Assembly: GCA_015062115.1 (NCBI GenBank)
Contig: SUVG01000005.1
Location: 1-64,000, forward strand
Length of the DNA stretch: 64,000 nt
Reading direction: 5' to 3'
DNA from: Elusimicrobium sp.
Lineage (GTDB): Bacteria > Elusimicrobiota > Elusimicrobia > Elusimicrobiales > Elusimicrobiaceae
Shown: piece after piece, positions 9,231 through 19,205 of the stretch
How the letters are laid out: each line of letters begins with the position of its first letter
How positions within the stretch are numbered: the stretch's first letter is position 1
Position numbers and translations under genes: made by a program
The notes under the pieces: generated by a model
Seen by the model: only the letters and a program-made list of their open reading frames with translations
Databases searched by the model: none
What the model was told of the DNA's origin: nothing

Positions 9231-10292
9231 TTATTTTTTAGCCGTTTTTTTAGCGGGTTTTTCTTCCGCTACTTCCCCTTGGGCGGCTTTTTTACCGTCG
9301 TAGTGGTGACCTAAGTATTTGACATAGAGTTTATCTTCAATTTCGTCGGCCAGTTCGGGGTTGTCTTTCAAATACTGGCGGGCATTTTCGGCGCCTTGGC
9401 CCAGTTTTTCGTCCCCATAAATAAACCAACTGCCGCTTTTTTCAATAAACCCGGCTTCCACGCCTTTGTCAATGATGCACGCTTCGCGGGAAATACCTTT
9501 GCCCAAAATAAGCGTAAATTCGGCTTGGCGATACGGCGGGGCTACTTTGTTTTTGGTTACTTTGGCGCGCACGCGGGTGCCGATTACTTCATCGCCTTTT
9601 TTCAGGTTTTCAATGCGGCGTACATCAATGCGTACGGACGCATAGAATTTCAAGGCCAAACCGCCGGGGGTGGTTTCGGGGTTACCGAACATTACACCGA
9701 TTTTTTGGCGGAGTTGGTTGATGAAAATGATACTGGTTTTGGTTTTGTTAAGCAGGCTGGTAAGTTTGCGCAAGGCTTGGCTCATCAAGCGTGCTTGCAC
9801 ACCCACATGGGAATCTCCCATTTCGCCTTCAATTTCTGCCCGCGGAACGAGCGCGGCCACGGAGTCAATAACAATCAAATCAATCGCGCCGGAGCGAACC
9901 AATTTTTCGGCAATTTCCAAGGCTTGTTCGCCGGAATCGGGCTGGGAAACGAGGAGTTCGTCCACATTTACGCCCAGTTGTTCGGCATAGACGGGGTCCA
10001 GTGCGTGTTCGGCATCGATAAAGGCTACCGTTCCGCCCATTTTTTGGGTCATGGCGGCAACATGTAAAGACAAAGTGGTTTTACCGCCGGCTTCCGGTCC
10101 GTAAATTTCAATCACGCGGCCGCGAGGCAACCCGCCAACGCCGAGGGCTAAGTCCAAAGACAAAGCACCCGTGGGGATAGCCTCCACTTTTTGCACGCTA
10201 CCTGCGCCTAATTTACAAATGGCTTCTTTTCCAAAGGCCTTTTCGATTTGGCCCAGCGCCAATTCCAGCGCTTTTTGTTTATTTGCGTCCAT
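9231..10292 (-). CDS. recA: Recombinase A
   Basis: A 353-residue RecA that forms filaments on single-stranded DNA for homologous recombination and SOS induction. Walker A reads GPEAGGKTT (the more usual form is GPESSGKTT), with EHALDP and VIDSVAAL further on and the L2-loop region [20 protein letters not shown]. The Ala/Lys-rich C-terminus ends in KKTAKK. I start at the ATG at 10290-10292 because GGAGG lies 10 bases upstream and the protein then has the usual RecA length. An upstream in-frame start at 10322 would overlap clpC. Confidence 0.97.
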   Translation of the reverse strand: MDANKQKALELALGQIEKAFGKEAICKLGAGSVQKVEAIPTGALSLDLALGVGGLPRGRVIEIYGPEAGGKTTLSLHVAAMTQKMGGTVAFIDAEHALDPVYAEQLGVNVDELLVSQPDSGEQALEIAEKLVRSGAIDLIVIDSVAALVPRAEIEGEMGDSHVGVQARLMSQALRKLTSLLNKTKTSIIFINQLRQKIGVMFGNPETTPGGLALKFYASVRIDVRRIENLKKGDEVIGTRVRAKVTKNKVAPPYRQAEFTLILGKGISREACIIDKGVEAGFIEKSGSWFIYGDEKLGQGAENARQYLKDNPELADEIEDKLYVKYLGHHYDGKKAAQGEVAEEKPAKKTAKK

Positions 10293-10318
10293 ATTAAATT
10301 GTCCTCCAAGGGTAAAAA

Positions 10319-12847
10319 TCAAAGGGTTACGGCTTCTTTTTTATCCGCCGTTTGACCGGAGAAGGTAAGTTTTCCGGCGTCTTTATCTAAGTGTACAATA
10401 ATTTGCGCTCCCGCGGGGTAGCGGTTTATTAAAATGTTTTCCGCAAGCGGATCTTCCAATTCGCGTTGCAAGGTGCGCAGTAGCGGGCGCGCTCCGAACT
10501 TAACATCAAACCCTTTTTCTACCAAAAAGTCTTTGGCTTCGGGGGTAAGTTGCAGGGTTAGTTCTTTTTCGGCTAATTTTTCGTCCACTTCTTTTAAGGC
10601 GAGGTCTAAAATTTGACCGATATGTTCTTTAGAAAGCGAGTGGAATACTACGATTTCGTCAATGCGGTTGATAAATTCCGGGTTGAAGGTCTTTTTTACT
10701 TCTTCCATTACATTGGCTCTCATATCTTTGTATTCTTCTTCTTCGCTTTGTTTGGCGGCGAAACCCAGTTGACTGCCTTTGTTGGTGATTTCACGCGCGC
10801 CGACGTTGGAAGTCATAATTACCACGCAATTTTTGAAACTGACTTTGTGGCCCAAATTGTCGCTCAGGGAGCCTTCGTCCAACACTTGCAGTAAAATGTT
10901 GTAAATATCGGGGTGGGCTTTTTCCAATTCATCAAGCACCACTACGCTGTAAGGGCGGCGGCGGACGGCTTCGGTCAGTTGGCCGCCTTCTTCATAGCCC
11001 ACATAGCCGGGAGGGGCCCCGATTAAGCGGGAAACGGCAAATTTTTCCATGTATTCGGACATATCCAACCGCACCATGGCATCTTCGTCCCCAAACAGGA
11101 AAGTAGCCAAACTTTTGGCAAGTTCGGTTTTTCCTACCCCGGTGGGGCCTAAGAACAGGAAACCGCCAATCGGCCGATGCGGGTTGCCTAACCCCGTGCG
11201 GTTGCGGCGAATGGCTTGGGAGATAACCTTGACGGCATCGTTTTGCCCGATGATTCTTTCGTGCAGGTGTTCTTCCATGTGCAAAATTTTATCGGTTTCG
11301 CTTTGGGTCAGGCGCGTAACGGGAATACCCGTCCATTTAGAGGCAACAAGGGCAATATCTTCTTCCGTCACTTCGGGTACTTGTTTGTTGCGTTCTTCCT
11401 GCCATTTTTGTTTCAAATGGTCGATATAGGCTTTCAAGCGTTCTTCCGTATCTTTGGCGGCGGCGGCCTTTTCAAATTCTTTTTGGCTCATCGCCTCTTC
11501 CTTTTCTTGCAACGCTTGGTTATATTCGGCCTGTTTTTGTTTGATTTCAGGCGGCAAAATGGCATTTTTCAGGCGGGCGCGCGCCCCGGCTTCGTCAAAG
11601 AGGTCGAGGGCTTTATCCGGCATGGCGCGGTCGGTAATATAGCGGTCGGCAATAGCGGCCGCGGCGCGGACGGCACCGTCTGTGTATTTTACCTTGTGGT
11701 GGGCTTCATATTTATTGCGAATCCCTTTTAAGATGGTAATGGTTTCGTCCACATCGGGCGGATCGGCCACTACGGGTTGGAAACGGCGTTCCAAAGCGGT
11801 GTCGGCCTCGATGTATTTGCGGTATTCGTCAAAGGTGGTGGCACCGATGCATTGCACTTCTCCGCGGGCCAAGGCGGGTTTTAACATATTGGAGGCATCA
11901 ATAGAACCTTCGGCTGCACCGGCCCCGATAATGGTGTGCAGTTCATCAATAAATACGATAGCATCTTGGGCGGCGGCCAATTCATCGATGATGTTTTTTA
12001 AGCGTTGTTCAAATTCTCCGCGGTATTTGGTACCGGCGATGACGGAGGCCAAGTCCAAGCCTAAAAGCCTCTTGCCGGAAAGCACGTCGGAAATTTCCCC
12101 GCGGGCAATTTTTTGCGCCAAACCTTCCACAATGGCCGTCTTGCCGACACCGGGCTCCCCGATAAGGACGGGATTATTTTTAGTGCGGCGGGCCAAAATC
12201 TGTACGATGCGTTCGATTTCTTCTTCGCGCCCGATGACCGGGTCTAATTTATTTTGCGAAGCAAGCAAGGTTAAATCGCGCGTGTATTCGTCCAGGGTGG
12301 GGGTTTTAGATTTCTTTTTCAAATCGGCGGTGCGATTGTTTTTGGGGACGGAATTTAAGTTGATTTCTTGCGGTAAATCGCTCAAATCTTCTTCTAAATC
12401 TTCCGGTTCGGCATCTCCCAAAAAGTTAAGAACGGTATCGCGCACGGCATCTAAATTAAGGCCTAAATTAGCCAAAATTTTGCCCGCCATACCTTCTTCT
12501 TCGCGGATAAGGCCCAGTAAAATATGTTCGGTGCCGATGTGTTCGGTGCCGAGCATTTGAGATTCTTCTACCGAAAATTCCAGCACTTTTTTGGCACGCG
12601 GCGTGAACGGAATTTCGCCCAAAAGCATAATGGTATCGCCAATGCCCACCATTTTTTCGATTTCTTGGCGCACCTTGCGAAACGAAACCCCTAAATTGGA
12701 AAGAATTTTGTGAGAAACGGTACCTTCTATTGCGCTAAGGCCCAGCAAAATGTGTTCGGTACCTACATAGTCGTGATTGAGCCGTTTGGCCTCTTCCTGC
12801 GCGATGAGGATAATTTTTTGCGCATTTTCGGTAAATCTTTTTGCCAT
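10319..12847 (-). CDS. clpC: ATP-dependent Clp protease ATPase subunit ClpC
   Basis: An 842-residue AAA+ unfoldase that feeds substrates to ClpP. Two Clp-N repeats (about residues 1-145) precede AAA1, with Walker A GEPGVGKT near 210. A short UVR-type middle segment ([19 protein letters not shown], about 440-460) separates it from AAA2, with [15 protein letters not shown] near 555. The C-terminal D2-small domain follows. The single short middle segment separates it from ClpB. recA begins 26 bases downstream, so the two genes are probably co-transcribed. Confidence 0.95.
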   Translation of the reverse strand: MAKRFTENAQKIILIAQEEAKRLNHDYVGTEHILLGLSAIEGTVSHKILSNLGVSFRKVRQEIEKMVGIGDTIMLLGEIPFTPRAKKVLEFSVEESQMLGTEHIGTEHILLGLIREEEGMAGKILANLGLNLDAVRDTVLNFLGDAEPEDLEEDLSDLPQEINLNSVPKNNRTADLKKKSKTPTLDEYTRDLTLLASQNKLDPVIGREEEIERIVQILARRTKNNPVLIGEPGVGKTAIVEGLAQKIARGEISDVLSGKRLLGLDLASVIAGTKYRGEFEQRLKNIIDELAAAQDAIVFIDELHTIIGAGAAEGSIDASNMLKPALARGEVQCIGATTFDEYRKYIEADTALERRFQPVVADPPDVDETITILKGIRNKYEAHHKVKYTDGAVRAAAAIADRYITDRAMPDKALDLFDEAGARARLKNAILPPEIKQKQAEYNQALQEKEEAMSQKEFEKAAAAKDTEERLKAYIDHLKQKWQEERNKQVPEVTEEDIALVASKWTGIPVTRLTQSETDKILHMEEHLHERIIGQNDAVKVISQAIRRNRTGLGNPHRPIGGFLFLGPTGVGKTELAKSLATFLFGDEDAMVRLDMSEYMEKFAVSRLIGAPPGYVGYEEGGQLTEAVRRRPYSVVVLDELEKAHPDIYNILLQVLDEGSLSDNLGHKVSFKNCVVIMTSNVGAREITNKGSQLGFAAKQSEEEEYKDMRANVMEEVKKTFNPEFINRIDEIVVFHSLSKEHIGQILDLALKEVDEKLAEKELTLQLTPEAKDFLVEKGFDVKFGARPLLRTLQRELEDPLAENILINRYPAGAQIIVHLDKDAGKLTFSGQTADKKEAVTL

Positions 12848-12978
12848 AAATATAAAACCCCTTATTAAAACGATTACTACTATTATATAAAAATAACTCC
12901 GCCCGCGCGGGGGGAAAAAGGGTTATAATCAAAAGTGCGCTTTGCGCCAAACACAGGTTCTGCCCCGGGTATATTTTG

Positions 12979-12984
12979 TATAAT
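12979..12984 (+). promoter_or_regulatory. -10 box of the kdsC-tmk-holB-metG operon
   Basis: Perfect TATAAT nine bases before the likely kdsC ATG, with a weak TTCTGC 15 nt upstream. Transcription would begin at or next to the start codon. A second TATAAT on the minus strand (12882-12887) probably serves clpC. Confidence 0.55.
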
Positions 12985-12993
12985 ACCTTATAT

Positions 12994-13593
12994 ATGCAAG
13001 AACTTATGAATCGGGCCAAAAAAATCAAGGCTATTTTAACTGATGTAGACGGTATTTTAACGGACGGGAAACTTCATTTTTTCGTTACGCCGGAAGGGAA
13101 AATAGAAGAGATTAAATCGTTCAACGCGCAAGACGGTATTGGTGTGATGCTCTGCCACCATGCCGCAATTGTGTGTGGCATTATTACGGGCCGCCGCCAT
13201 GCTACCACTGTGGCGCGGGCGCGTAACCTGGGGTACAAATATATGTACCAAGGTTTTTTAACAAAATCAGGCCCGCTTGCCGACATCTTAAAACGCGAAC
13301 ATCTTTCCCCGGAAGAAGTGGCCTATATCGGCGATGATATCACCGATTTACCCGTGCTTGAGCAGGTAGGGTTTGCCGCCACCGTAGCCAATGCGCTGGA
13401 CTGTGTAAAAGAGCGTGTGCACTATGTGGCCAAACGCAACGGGGGGGACGGTGCTTACCGCGAAATTATTGATTTTATTCTAAATGCCCAAGGGAAGTTG
13501 GCCCCGGTGCTCACGCAGTTGGATTCTTCCGCCTGGACGGGGAAAAACAAACCCGAAATGGAAGTGATTACTTCCCAAGAAGGGATTGCCTAA
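12994..13593 (+). CDS. kdsC: KdsC-type HAD phosphatase (KDO-8-phosphate phosphatase)
   Basis: About 199 residues, HAD superfamily C0 subclass. The nucleophile motif I TDVDGILTDG lies near the N-terminus, followed by SFNAQDGIGV and ITGRR (motif II), a conserved Lys near KSGPL, and YIGDDITDLPVL (motif IV). It hydrolyses 3-deoxy-D-manno-octulosonate 8-phosphate in LPS inner-core synthesis. The C-terminal 35 residues after the HAD core are extra and end in an uncharged-rich tail. ATG at 12994 or 13006 are both possible; neither has a Shine-Dalgarno. Sialic-acid phosphatase relatives have the same fold, so the substrate is inferred. Confidence 0.88.
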   Translation: MQELMNRAKKIKAILTDVDGILTDGKLHFFVTPEGKIEEIKSFNAQDGIGVMLCHHAAIVCGIITGRRHATTVARARNLGYKYMYQGFLTKSGPLADILKREHLSPEEVAYIGDDITDLPVLEQVGFAATVANALDCVKERVHYVAKRNGGDGAYREIIDFILNAQGKLAPVLTQLDSSAWTGKNKPEMEVITSQEGIA

Positions 13594-13594
13594 T

Positions 13595-14218
13595 ATGACG
13601 AAAAAAGGAAAATTTATTGTATTGGAAGGGCCGGATAGATGCGGAAAATCTACCCAGGCCAAAATGCTTGTAAACTATTTAATTTCCCAAGGGAAAGATG
13701 TTATCTTAACGCGCGAGCCCGGCGGTACTCCCACGGCGGAAAAAATACGCCAAATCGTGTTGGAGCCGGGGCTGGATGTGCGCCCGATGGCGGAACTGTT
13801 TTTATACGAAGCCTCCCGCGCGCAACACACGCAGGAAAAAATCCTCCCCGCGTTGGAAGAAGGCAAAATTGTAATTTGCGAGCGCTATACCATGTCCACC
13901 TGTGCCTATCAGGGCTATGGCCGCGGAATCGATTTGAAAGTAATTGATACGCTTAATAAAATTGCTACATTGGAAACCCAACCCGATTTAACCCTTGTTT
14001 TTTTAATGTCCGACAAATACTTCACCGAGCGCGGCGAATATCTGTTTTCGGATCGGTTGGAACAGGAAGACTTGGCTTTCCGCCAAAAAATGCGCCAAGG
14101 GTATATGGAAATGGTAAGCAATACACCCCATGCGCATTTAGTAGATGCCGATAAAAATATCAATGAAATTCAAACTCAAGTAATCGAACTGTTGCAACAA
14201 TACCACATTACCGACTGA
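13595..14218 (+). CDS. tmk: Thymidylate kinase
   Basis: About 207 residues; phosphorylates dTMP to dTDP. The P-loop is EGPDRCGKST near residue 13, the dTMP-binding segment is TREPGGTP, and CERYTMSTCAYQG matches the DRY-type motif. The lid region is short, as in many bacterial enzymes. The ATG starts one base after the kdsC stop, and its TGA stop overlaps the holB ATG (TGATG), so translation is probably coupled. Tmk-holB adjacency is common in bacteria. Confidence 0.96.
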   Translation: MTKKGKFIVLEGPDRCGKSTQAKMLVNYLISQGKDVILTREPGGTPTAEKIRQIVLEPGLDVRPMAELFLYEASRAQHTQEKILPALEEGKIVICERYTMSTCAYQGYGRGIDLKVIDTLNKIATLETQPDLTLVFLMSDKYFTERGEYLFSDRLEQEDLAFRQKMRQGYMEMVSNTPHAHLVDADKNINEIQTQVIELLQQYHITD

Positions 14219-15234
14219 TGCCGTTTGCCGATATCCTGGGGCAGGAAAAAGCCTCCTCGTACTTACAAACACTCGTGCGGAATCAAAAAATTCCGGGCGC
14301 ATTTTTGTTTTACGGAACGGACGGTGTAGGAAAGGCAAAAATGGCGTTGGAATTTGCCAAAGCCCTTAATTGCCAAGATGCCATGGCCCGCCAAACGGGA
14401 GATGCCTGCGGTGTATGTGCCAGTTGCCAGGCCATTGATAAAGGAACGCACCCCGATGTAACCTTTGTAGATTTTGTGTACCAGGCACGGTTGGAAGTAA
14501 AAAAAGATTTTTCCAGTAAAGGCTATGAAGAAGAACTGGAAAAAGAAATTGCCAAACAACAACATATTAGCGTAAATACGATTCGCGATGTAACGGCGAA
14601 ATCCCAACAAAAAGCAGTAGGCAACGGTTGGAAAGTGCTGATTGTAGACCAAGCCCAATCTATGCAAGGGGCGGCGGGAAATGCTCTTTTGAAATTTATA
14701 GAAGAACCGCCGCAAAAGACCTTGTGGATTTTAATTACGAGCAAACGCTCGGTGATGCTTCGCACGATTTTGTCGCGCTGTCAACCTTTGGCTTTCAGCC
14801 CGCTTTCGCAAGACCATGTAAAACAAATTTTAGCCCAAACCGGAGCGGAAGTGGCCGATGTTGACTTGTGTGCCCGCTATAGCGGAGGTTCCGTTTCGGG
14901 GGCCCTCAAAGCCGACGGGGCACTTGAATTATTGCGCGAGGCTTCTTTTACCGAAAGCGGTATCAGCCCGCAGGGGCCGTCTGCCGTGGCGGCGGGGCTT
15001 TCCCGCACGCTGGTTACTGCCCGCCAAGAAGCGCAGGCGGTATTAGATGTGCTGATTATGGCTATTCATCAGGCATGGACGCAGGAAACCGATTCCAACC
15101 GGCAACACGCATTGCAAAATGCCCTTACCAAATTTGAAAATTATAAGCGTAGTATTACGCGCAATGTATCCCCGGCGCTTGTTTTGGAAACGGCCTTGAT
15201 GAGCCTGGACGGGTTAAACTTGCAGATTTTTTAA
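14218..15234 (+). CDS. holB: DNA polymerase III delta' subunit
   Basis: A 338-residue clamp-loader subunit. It has the DnaX-like AAA+ fold with LFYGTDGVGKAKMALEFAKAL (P-loop), a zinc module with Cys in CGVCASC, the Walker-B-like VLIVDQAQSM, and a sensor region in RTILSRCQPLAF that resembles the SRC motif of delta-prime. Its partner holA is at 3388. The start overlaps the tmk stop. Confidence 0.93.
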   Translation: MPFADILGQEKASSYLQTLVRNQKIPGAFLFYGTDGVGKAKMALEFAKALNCQDAMARQTGDACGVCASCQAIDKGTHPDVTFVDFVYQARLEVKKDFSSKGYEEELEKEIAKQQHISVNTIRDVTAKSQQKAVGNGWKVLIVDQAQSMQGAAGNALLKFIEEPPQKTLWILITSKRSVMLRTILSRCQPLAFSPLSQDHVKQILAQTGAEVADVDLCARYSGGSVSGALKADGALELLREASFTESGISPQGPSAVAAGLSRTLVTARQEAQAVLDVLIMAIHQAWTQETDSNRQHALQNALTKFENYKRSITRNVSPALVLETALMSLDGLNLQIF

Positions 15235-15251
15235 TACGGAGAAAATAAATT

Positions 15252-16760
15252 ATGAGCAAAAAATTCTATATCACCAGTCCTCTTTATTATGTCAATTCTG
15301 TGCCGCATATCGGCCATGCCTACACCACGATTGCCTTGGATATTTTGGCCCGCTACAAACGCCAAAAAGGTTTTGATGTCCACTTTTTGACGGGTACGGA
15401 CGAACACGGGGCCAATATCGAAAAAACCGCCGCCGCCAATAATGTAACTCCCAAAGCCTGGGCCGATGATGTGGCCGGTAAGTACAAAGAAATGTGGAAA
15501 GCGTTGGATATTTCTTATGATGATTTTATCCGCACTACCGATTCCAAGCACGAACATGTGGTGCAAGCCATTTTTGAAAAATTGTTAAAAACCGGCGATA
15601 TTTATTTGGGTTCCTATTCCGGCAAGTATTGCGTTTCCTGCGAACAATACTATAACGACAGCGAAATTTTGGAAGGCGGTATTTGCCCCGTCCACAAAAA
15701 ACCGCTTACGGAAGTGCACGAAGAAACCTACTTCTTCAAATTGTCCCGTTACGAAAAACCGCTTTTGAAATATTACGAAGAACACCCCGAGTTTTTAACT
15801 CCCAAAACGCGTGCCAACGAAATTATCAACTTCGTTAAAAACGGTTTGCAAGATTTGTCCGTTACCCGTACCAAAGTGGCGTGGGGGATTCCGGTTCCCA
15901 GCAACCCCAAACACACCATTTATGTATGGTTTGATGCCCTTATCAACTATATTTCCGCCGCGGGGGCCGGTACCTTCCTGTGCGAAGATAAAGCCGAACA
16001 CGAAGAACACCTTAAAAACATCGGCGTGGAAAAATTTGAAGATTTGTGGCAAGCCGATTTGCATATGGTCGGTAAGGAAATCTTCCGCTTCCACACCGTC
16101 ATTTGGCCGGCAGTACTGATGGCTTTGGGCCTTCCGCTTCCCAAAAAAGTGTTCGCCCACGGTTGGTGGACGGTGGAAGGGGAAAAAATGTCCAAAACTA
16201 TGGGTAACATTGTAAACCCGGTGGAAGTGGCCGAAACCTACGGGGTAGACCCGGTGCGTGCCTTTCTGTTCCGCGAAGTTCCCTTCGGGCAAGACGGCGA
16301 TTTTTCTATGGCCAGTTTCAAAAACCGCTATAATTCCGACTTGGCCAACAACATCGGTAACCTGCTTTCCCGCACACTCAATATGGCGGCTAAAAATATC
16401 GGGGAATTGCCGCAAACCATTGAGGGAGATTATGCCTTGCTCGCTAAGTCTGCCGAAGTGGAAACTGCCATTGATAAAGCGTATGACGATTTGGCATACG
16501 ACAAAGTGTTGGAACATATCTACGGTTTTTCCAGCGACTTAAACAAACAAGTCAACGAAACCAAACCGTGGGAACTGGCTAAAACCAATCCCGAAGGCGC
16601 TAAAGCCGTTCTCTTGGAGTTGGTTGCCTGCCAACGCAAAGTGGCCCAATGGTTGGAACCTTTCATGCCGACCGTAGCCAAAGAAATGCAACGCCGCCTG
16701 GCTCCCGGTAAAATTGAAAAATACGGCCCGCTGTTCCCGCGTTTGGAAGAAGGCAAATAA
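15252..16760 (+). CDS. metG: Methionyl-tRNA synthetase
   Basis: A 502-residue class Ia synthetase. The HIGH motif is in PHIGHAYTTI near residue 18, a zinc-knuckle-like CVSCEQYY...CPVHKK lies at about 127-146, and KMSKTMGN lies near residue 312. It is the short form without a C-terminal tRNA-binding (EMAP-like) domain. It closes the kdsC-tmk-holB-metG run, and a strong terminator follows. Confidence 0.97.
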   Translation: MSKKFYITSPLYYVNSVPHIGHAYTTIALDILARYKRQKGFDVHFLTGTDEHGANIEKTAAANNVTPKAWADDVAGKYKEMWKALDISYDDFIRTTDSKHEHVVQAIFEKLLKTGDIYLGSYSGKYCVSCEQYYNDSEILEGGICPVHKKPLTEVHEETYFFKLSRYEKPLLKYYEEHPEFLTPKTRANEIINFVKNGLQDLSVTRTKVAWGIPVPSNPKHTIYVWFDALINYISAAGAGTFLCEDKAEHEEHLKNIGVEKFEDLWQADLHMVGKEIFRFHTVIWPAVLMALGLPLPKKVFAHGWWTVEGEKMSKTMGNIVNPVEVAETYGVDPVRAFLFREVPFGQDGDFSMASFKNRYNSDLANNIGNLLSRTLNMAAKNIGELPQTIEGDYALLAKSAEVETAIDKAYDDLAYDKVLEHIYGFSSDLNKQVNETKPWELAKTNPEGAKAVLLELVACQRKVAQWLEPFMPTVAKEMQRRLAPGKIEKYGPLFPRLEEGK

Positions 16761-16785
16761 TTTATTTGTATTTTTGGCCGTGCAT

Positions 16786-16817
16786 AAAACCGCCCTGTTT
16801 TGTGGGCGGTTTTTTTG
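16786..16817 (+). terminator. Intrinsic terminator after metG
   Basis: AAACCGCCC-loop-GGGCGGTTTTTTT hairpin 25 bases behind the metG stop. Confidence 0.85.
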
Positions 16818-16846
16818 TAAAAAAAGGAGTGTTTCTCGACGAGGAC

Positions 16847-16944
16847 TTGACCCGTTTTTTTTTTCTTACAATAGTGCTAATCGGCAGGCAGGAAGAATTG
16901 TAGTGTTGTTTGCTTGCCGAAAACTTATTTATAAGAGGTTTTGT
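16847..16944 (+). promoter_or_regulatory. Conserved pilin promoter and leader, T10 spacer
   Basis: TTGACC (16847-16852) and TACAAT (16867-16872) are separated by 14 nt, which include an uninterrupted run of ten T (16855-16864). The leader then holds TCGGCAGGCA pairing with TGCTTGCCGA and an AAGAGG ribosome site. The same block precedes the pilin at 31025, but with twelve T and a 16-nt spacer. A 14-nt spacer should be weak for sigma-70. Confidence 0.7.
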
Positions 16945-17457
16945 ATGAAAAAGGGTTTTACTTTGATAGAACTTTTAGTCGTGGTGTTAATCATCGGTAT
17001 ATTATCTGCGGTGGCACTTCCGCAGTACACAAAATCAGTTAATAAATCTCGGGCGGCGCAAGCGTTACCTGTTATCAAGTCTTTAATGCAAGCCGTGGAA
17101 GTTTATTTTATGGCTAATGGGACTGCCCCCGAAAGTTTGGAAGATGTGGATATCAACATATCTTCCGATATGATTTTTACGGATAGCCCGGATAGCACTA
17201 AACCACTAAAATATATGTTTCGCATTACCAAACAGGGAAGTATTCAGGCGAAGGCGGCTTCCGTGGATATGCCCCATTATGAGGCGCACCCGGCAGCCAC
17301 AGCAAGTAGTGGCAATAAGGTAAACCTCGGTAAAATTTGGTGTTGGGTATCGGCCGATAAAAGTGACCAAGCTGAACAAATTTGCAAAAGTATGGGAAAT
17401 TTTGACAGCGAGTCCAGCGCCGTTAATGGCGGGGGACGCTATTATACCCTTAAATAA
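16945..17457 (+). CDS. Type IV pilin-like protein, 170 aa
   Basis: A prepilin with leader MKKG, cleavage G|FTLIELL, Glu+5, and the helix VVVLIIGILSAVALP. The globular domain begins QYTKSVNKSRAAQ and ends with two Cys (IWCWVS and QICKSMG) and a GGGRYYTLK tail like the other pilins. I start at this ATG because AAGAGG lies upstream and the prepilin signal begins here. The longer upstream frame only reflects the conserved leader DNA. The first roughly 75 bases of the gene and all of its promoter are nearly identical to the 31025 gene, while the remainder is unrelated, like a cassette. Confidence 0.92.
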   Translation: MKKGFTLIELLVVVLIIGILSAVALPQYTKSVNKSRAAQALPVIKSLMQAVEVYFMANGTAPESLEDVDINISSDMIFTDSPDSTKPLKYMFRITKQGSIQAKAASVDMPHYEAHPAATASSGNKVNLGKIWCWVSADKSDQAEQICKSMGNFDSESSAVNGGGRYYTLK

Positions 17458-17553
17458 TTAGCCGAAGGTTTGTTTGTATTTGGTTGGCGGGGGTGCGGCT
17501 GGGCTCAAAAATTGGTATCATATATTTATATTGTATTTTGGAGAAACCAAAAC

Positions 17554-19197
17554 ATGGCAAAAAACGACCTGACAACCAGAAACCTGATGTTAGACAGTTT
17601 GAAGCAGTATGCTAAAAACCGGATTTCTTTTAACCTGATCCGGGAGCATGACGCCAAAAACGAAATCCCTTTGGATATTTTGAAAGAGATGTACGACCAC
17701 AATGTATTGGGCGTACATCTTTTGTTAATTCCCGAAGAATACGGCGGCCTCGGCGGGCAAACCACCGAAATCTACCGCGTATGCGAACAATTGGCCCGCA
17801 TTGACCTCGGTATTGCCACGGGTGTATTTGCTACCTTTTTGGGTAGCGACCCTATCAATGTAGGCGGTACCCCGGAACAAAAAGCCAAATGGTTCCAAAA
17901 AATTGCTCACGAAAATAAACTGGTCGCTTACGGTGCCACGGAAGCCGATGCCGGCTCCGACTTGGTTTCCTTGCGTACCCGTGCCGAACATGTCATCAAA
18001 GACGGCAAAGTGGTGGGCTACAAAATTACCGGAAGCAAAATGTGGATTTCTAACGGCGGAGTTGCCGACATTTACACCGTACTCGCGCTTGCTCCCGGTG
18101 GCCCGAGTTGGTTTATCGTAGAAAAAGGCACCCCCGGTTTCACGCAAGATGTACACGAAGATAAACACGGGATTCGCTTGTCCAATACCTGCGGTCTCGC
18201 GTTTGATGATGTGTATGTGCCGGCTGAAAACTTAATCGGTTTGAAGGAAGGCCAAGGTTTCTTGCAAGCGCAGGCCGTATTCGGTTATACGCGCTTGATG
18301 GTAGCCGCGTTTGGTTTAGGCGGCGGCGAAGAAGCCGTGGAAACCGCTTTGCAGTATGCCCAACAACGTATTCAAGCCGGCGGCCCGTTGGCGGAAAAAC
18401 AAGGGTTCATGTTAAAACTCATCACTCCGCACTATGTCCGCTTTGAAGCGGCCCGCGCTTATATTGATTGGACTGCCAAACAATTGGAAGTAAACAACCA
18501 CGGTCTTGCTACCGAAGGGGCTATCGCCAAACTGTATGCCACCGAATCGGGCAACAAAGCCGCGGAAGATGCTATCCAAGCCATGGGCGGTTTCGGCTAT
18601 ACCAAAGAATTTGCCGTAGAAAAAATTAAACGCGATGTAAAAATTACCTGCATTTATGAAGGTACCAGCGAAGTGTTGGAAATGACCATTTTCCGCGGTC
18701 GCTGGCAGGAACATTTGAAATCTCGCGGTCAATACTACATTAACCAAGCGGCTGAATTTGAAGCCCTCCATGCGCAAAACCCCACGGTGGGGGCGGACAG
18801 TGTGGCCCTGGGCTTTAGAGCCTTGGCCCGCGTATTGGACGAATGCCGCAATAATAAACTAACCCGCCATCAATATGTAACCTTTATGTTGGGAGATTTA
18901 ATCAGCGAAATGGAAGTCGCCGCTGTATTTACCCGCCAATGCGCCAACAAAGTGGTAACGGAAGGCAGCCGTTTTGACCTCACCTCCCTGTGCACCATGG
19001 CCCGCGTCAATGCCCGTCAAAGCGCGTTCAAGACCGCTTCGGAAGGCTTGCGCTTAATCTTGGGCACTTGCCCCACCATCAATACGGCCGAACTCAGCCA
19101 AGCAGTCAACTTGGTGGGTATCGAAGATGCCATGCGCGGACTGATTGAAGATATGGATACCGTGTCCGCTAAACTTAGAGAAATCTTTAAGAAATAG
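17554..19197 (+). CDS. Acyl-CoA dehydrogenase (long form)
   Basis: A 547-residue FAD-dependent acyl-CoA dehydrogenase. The N-terminal helical domain (about 1-125), beta domain (YGATEADAGSD, KMWISNGG) and C-terminal helical domain are present. The catalytic base is probably the Glu in CIYEGTSE (about residue 368). About 165 further residues follow the usual 380-residue core, as in VLCAD-type enzymes. GGAG precedes the ATG. It is followed nine bases later by etfB and etfA, its likely electron partner. The substrate is unknown: no thiolase or crotonase is nearby. With a ferredoxin-bearing EtfA, it may take part in flavin-based electron bifurcation. Confidence 0.9.
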   Translation: MAKNDLTTRNLMLDSLKQYAKNRISFNLIREHDAKNEIPLDILKEMYDHNVLGVHLLLIPEEYGGLGGQTTEIYRVCEQLARIDLGIATGVFATFLGSDPINVGGTPEQKAKWFQKIAHENKLVAYGATEADAGSDLVSLRTRAEHVIKDGKVVGYKITGSKMWISNGGVADIYTVLALAPGGPSWFIVEKGTPGFTQDVHEDKHGIRLSNTCGLAFDDVYVPAENLIGLKEGQGFLQAQAVFGYTRLMVAAFGLGGGEEAVETALQYAQQRIQAGGPLAEKQGFMLKLITPHYVRFEAARAYIDWTAKQLEVNNHGLATEGAIAKLYATESGNKAAEDAIQAMGGFGYTKEFAVEKIKRDVKITCIYEGTSEVLEMTIFRGRWQEHLKSRGQYYINQAAEFEALHAQNPTVGADSVALGFRALARVLDECRNNKLTRHQYVTFMLGDLISEMEVAAVFTRQCANKVVTEGSRFDLTSLCTMARVNARQSAFKTASEGLRLILGTCPTINTAELSQAVNLVGIEDAMRGLIEDMDTVSAKLREIFKK

Positions 19198-19205
19198 GAA
19201 GAACT

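Noticed and set aside
10293-10322. Upstream start for recA giving 363 residues
   Set aside because: It overlaps the clpC stop, has no ribosome site, and adds 10 residues not found in RecA. The ATG at 10292 has GGAGG.
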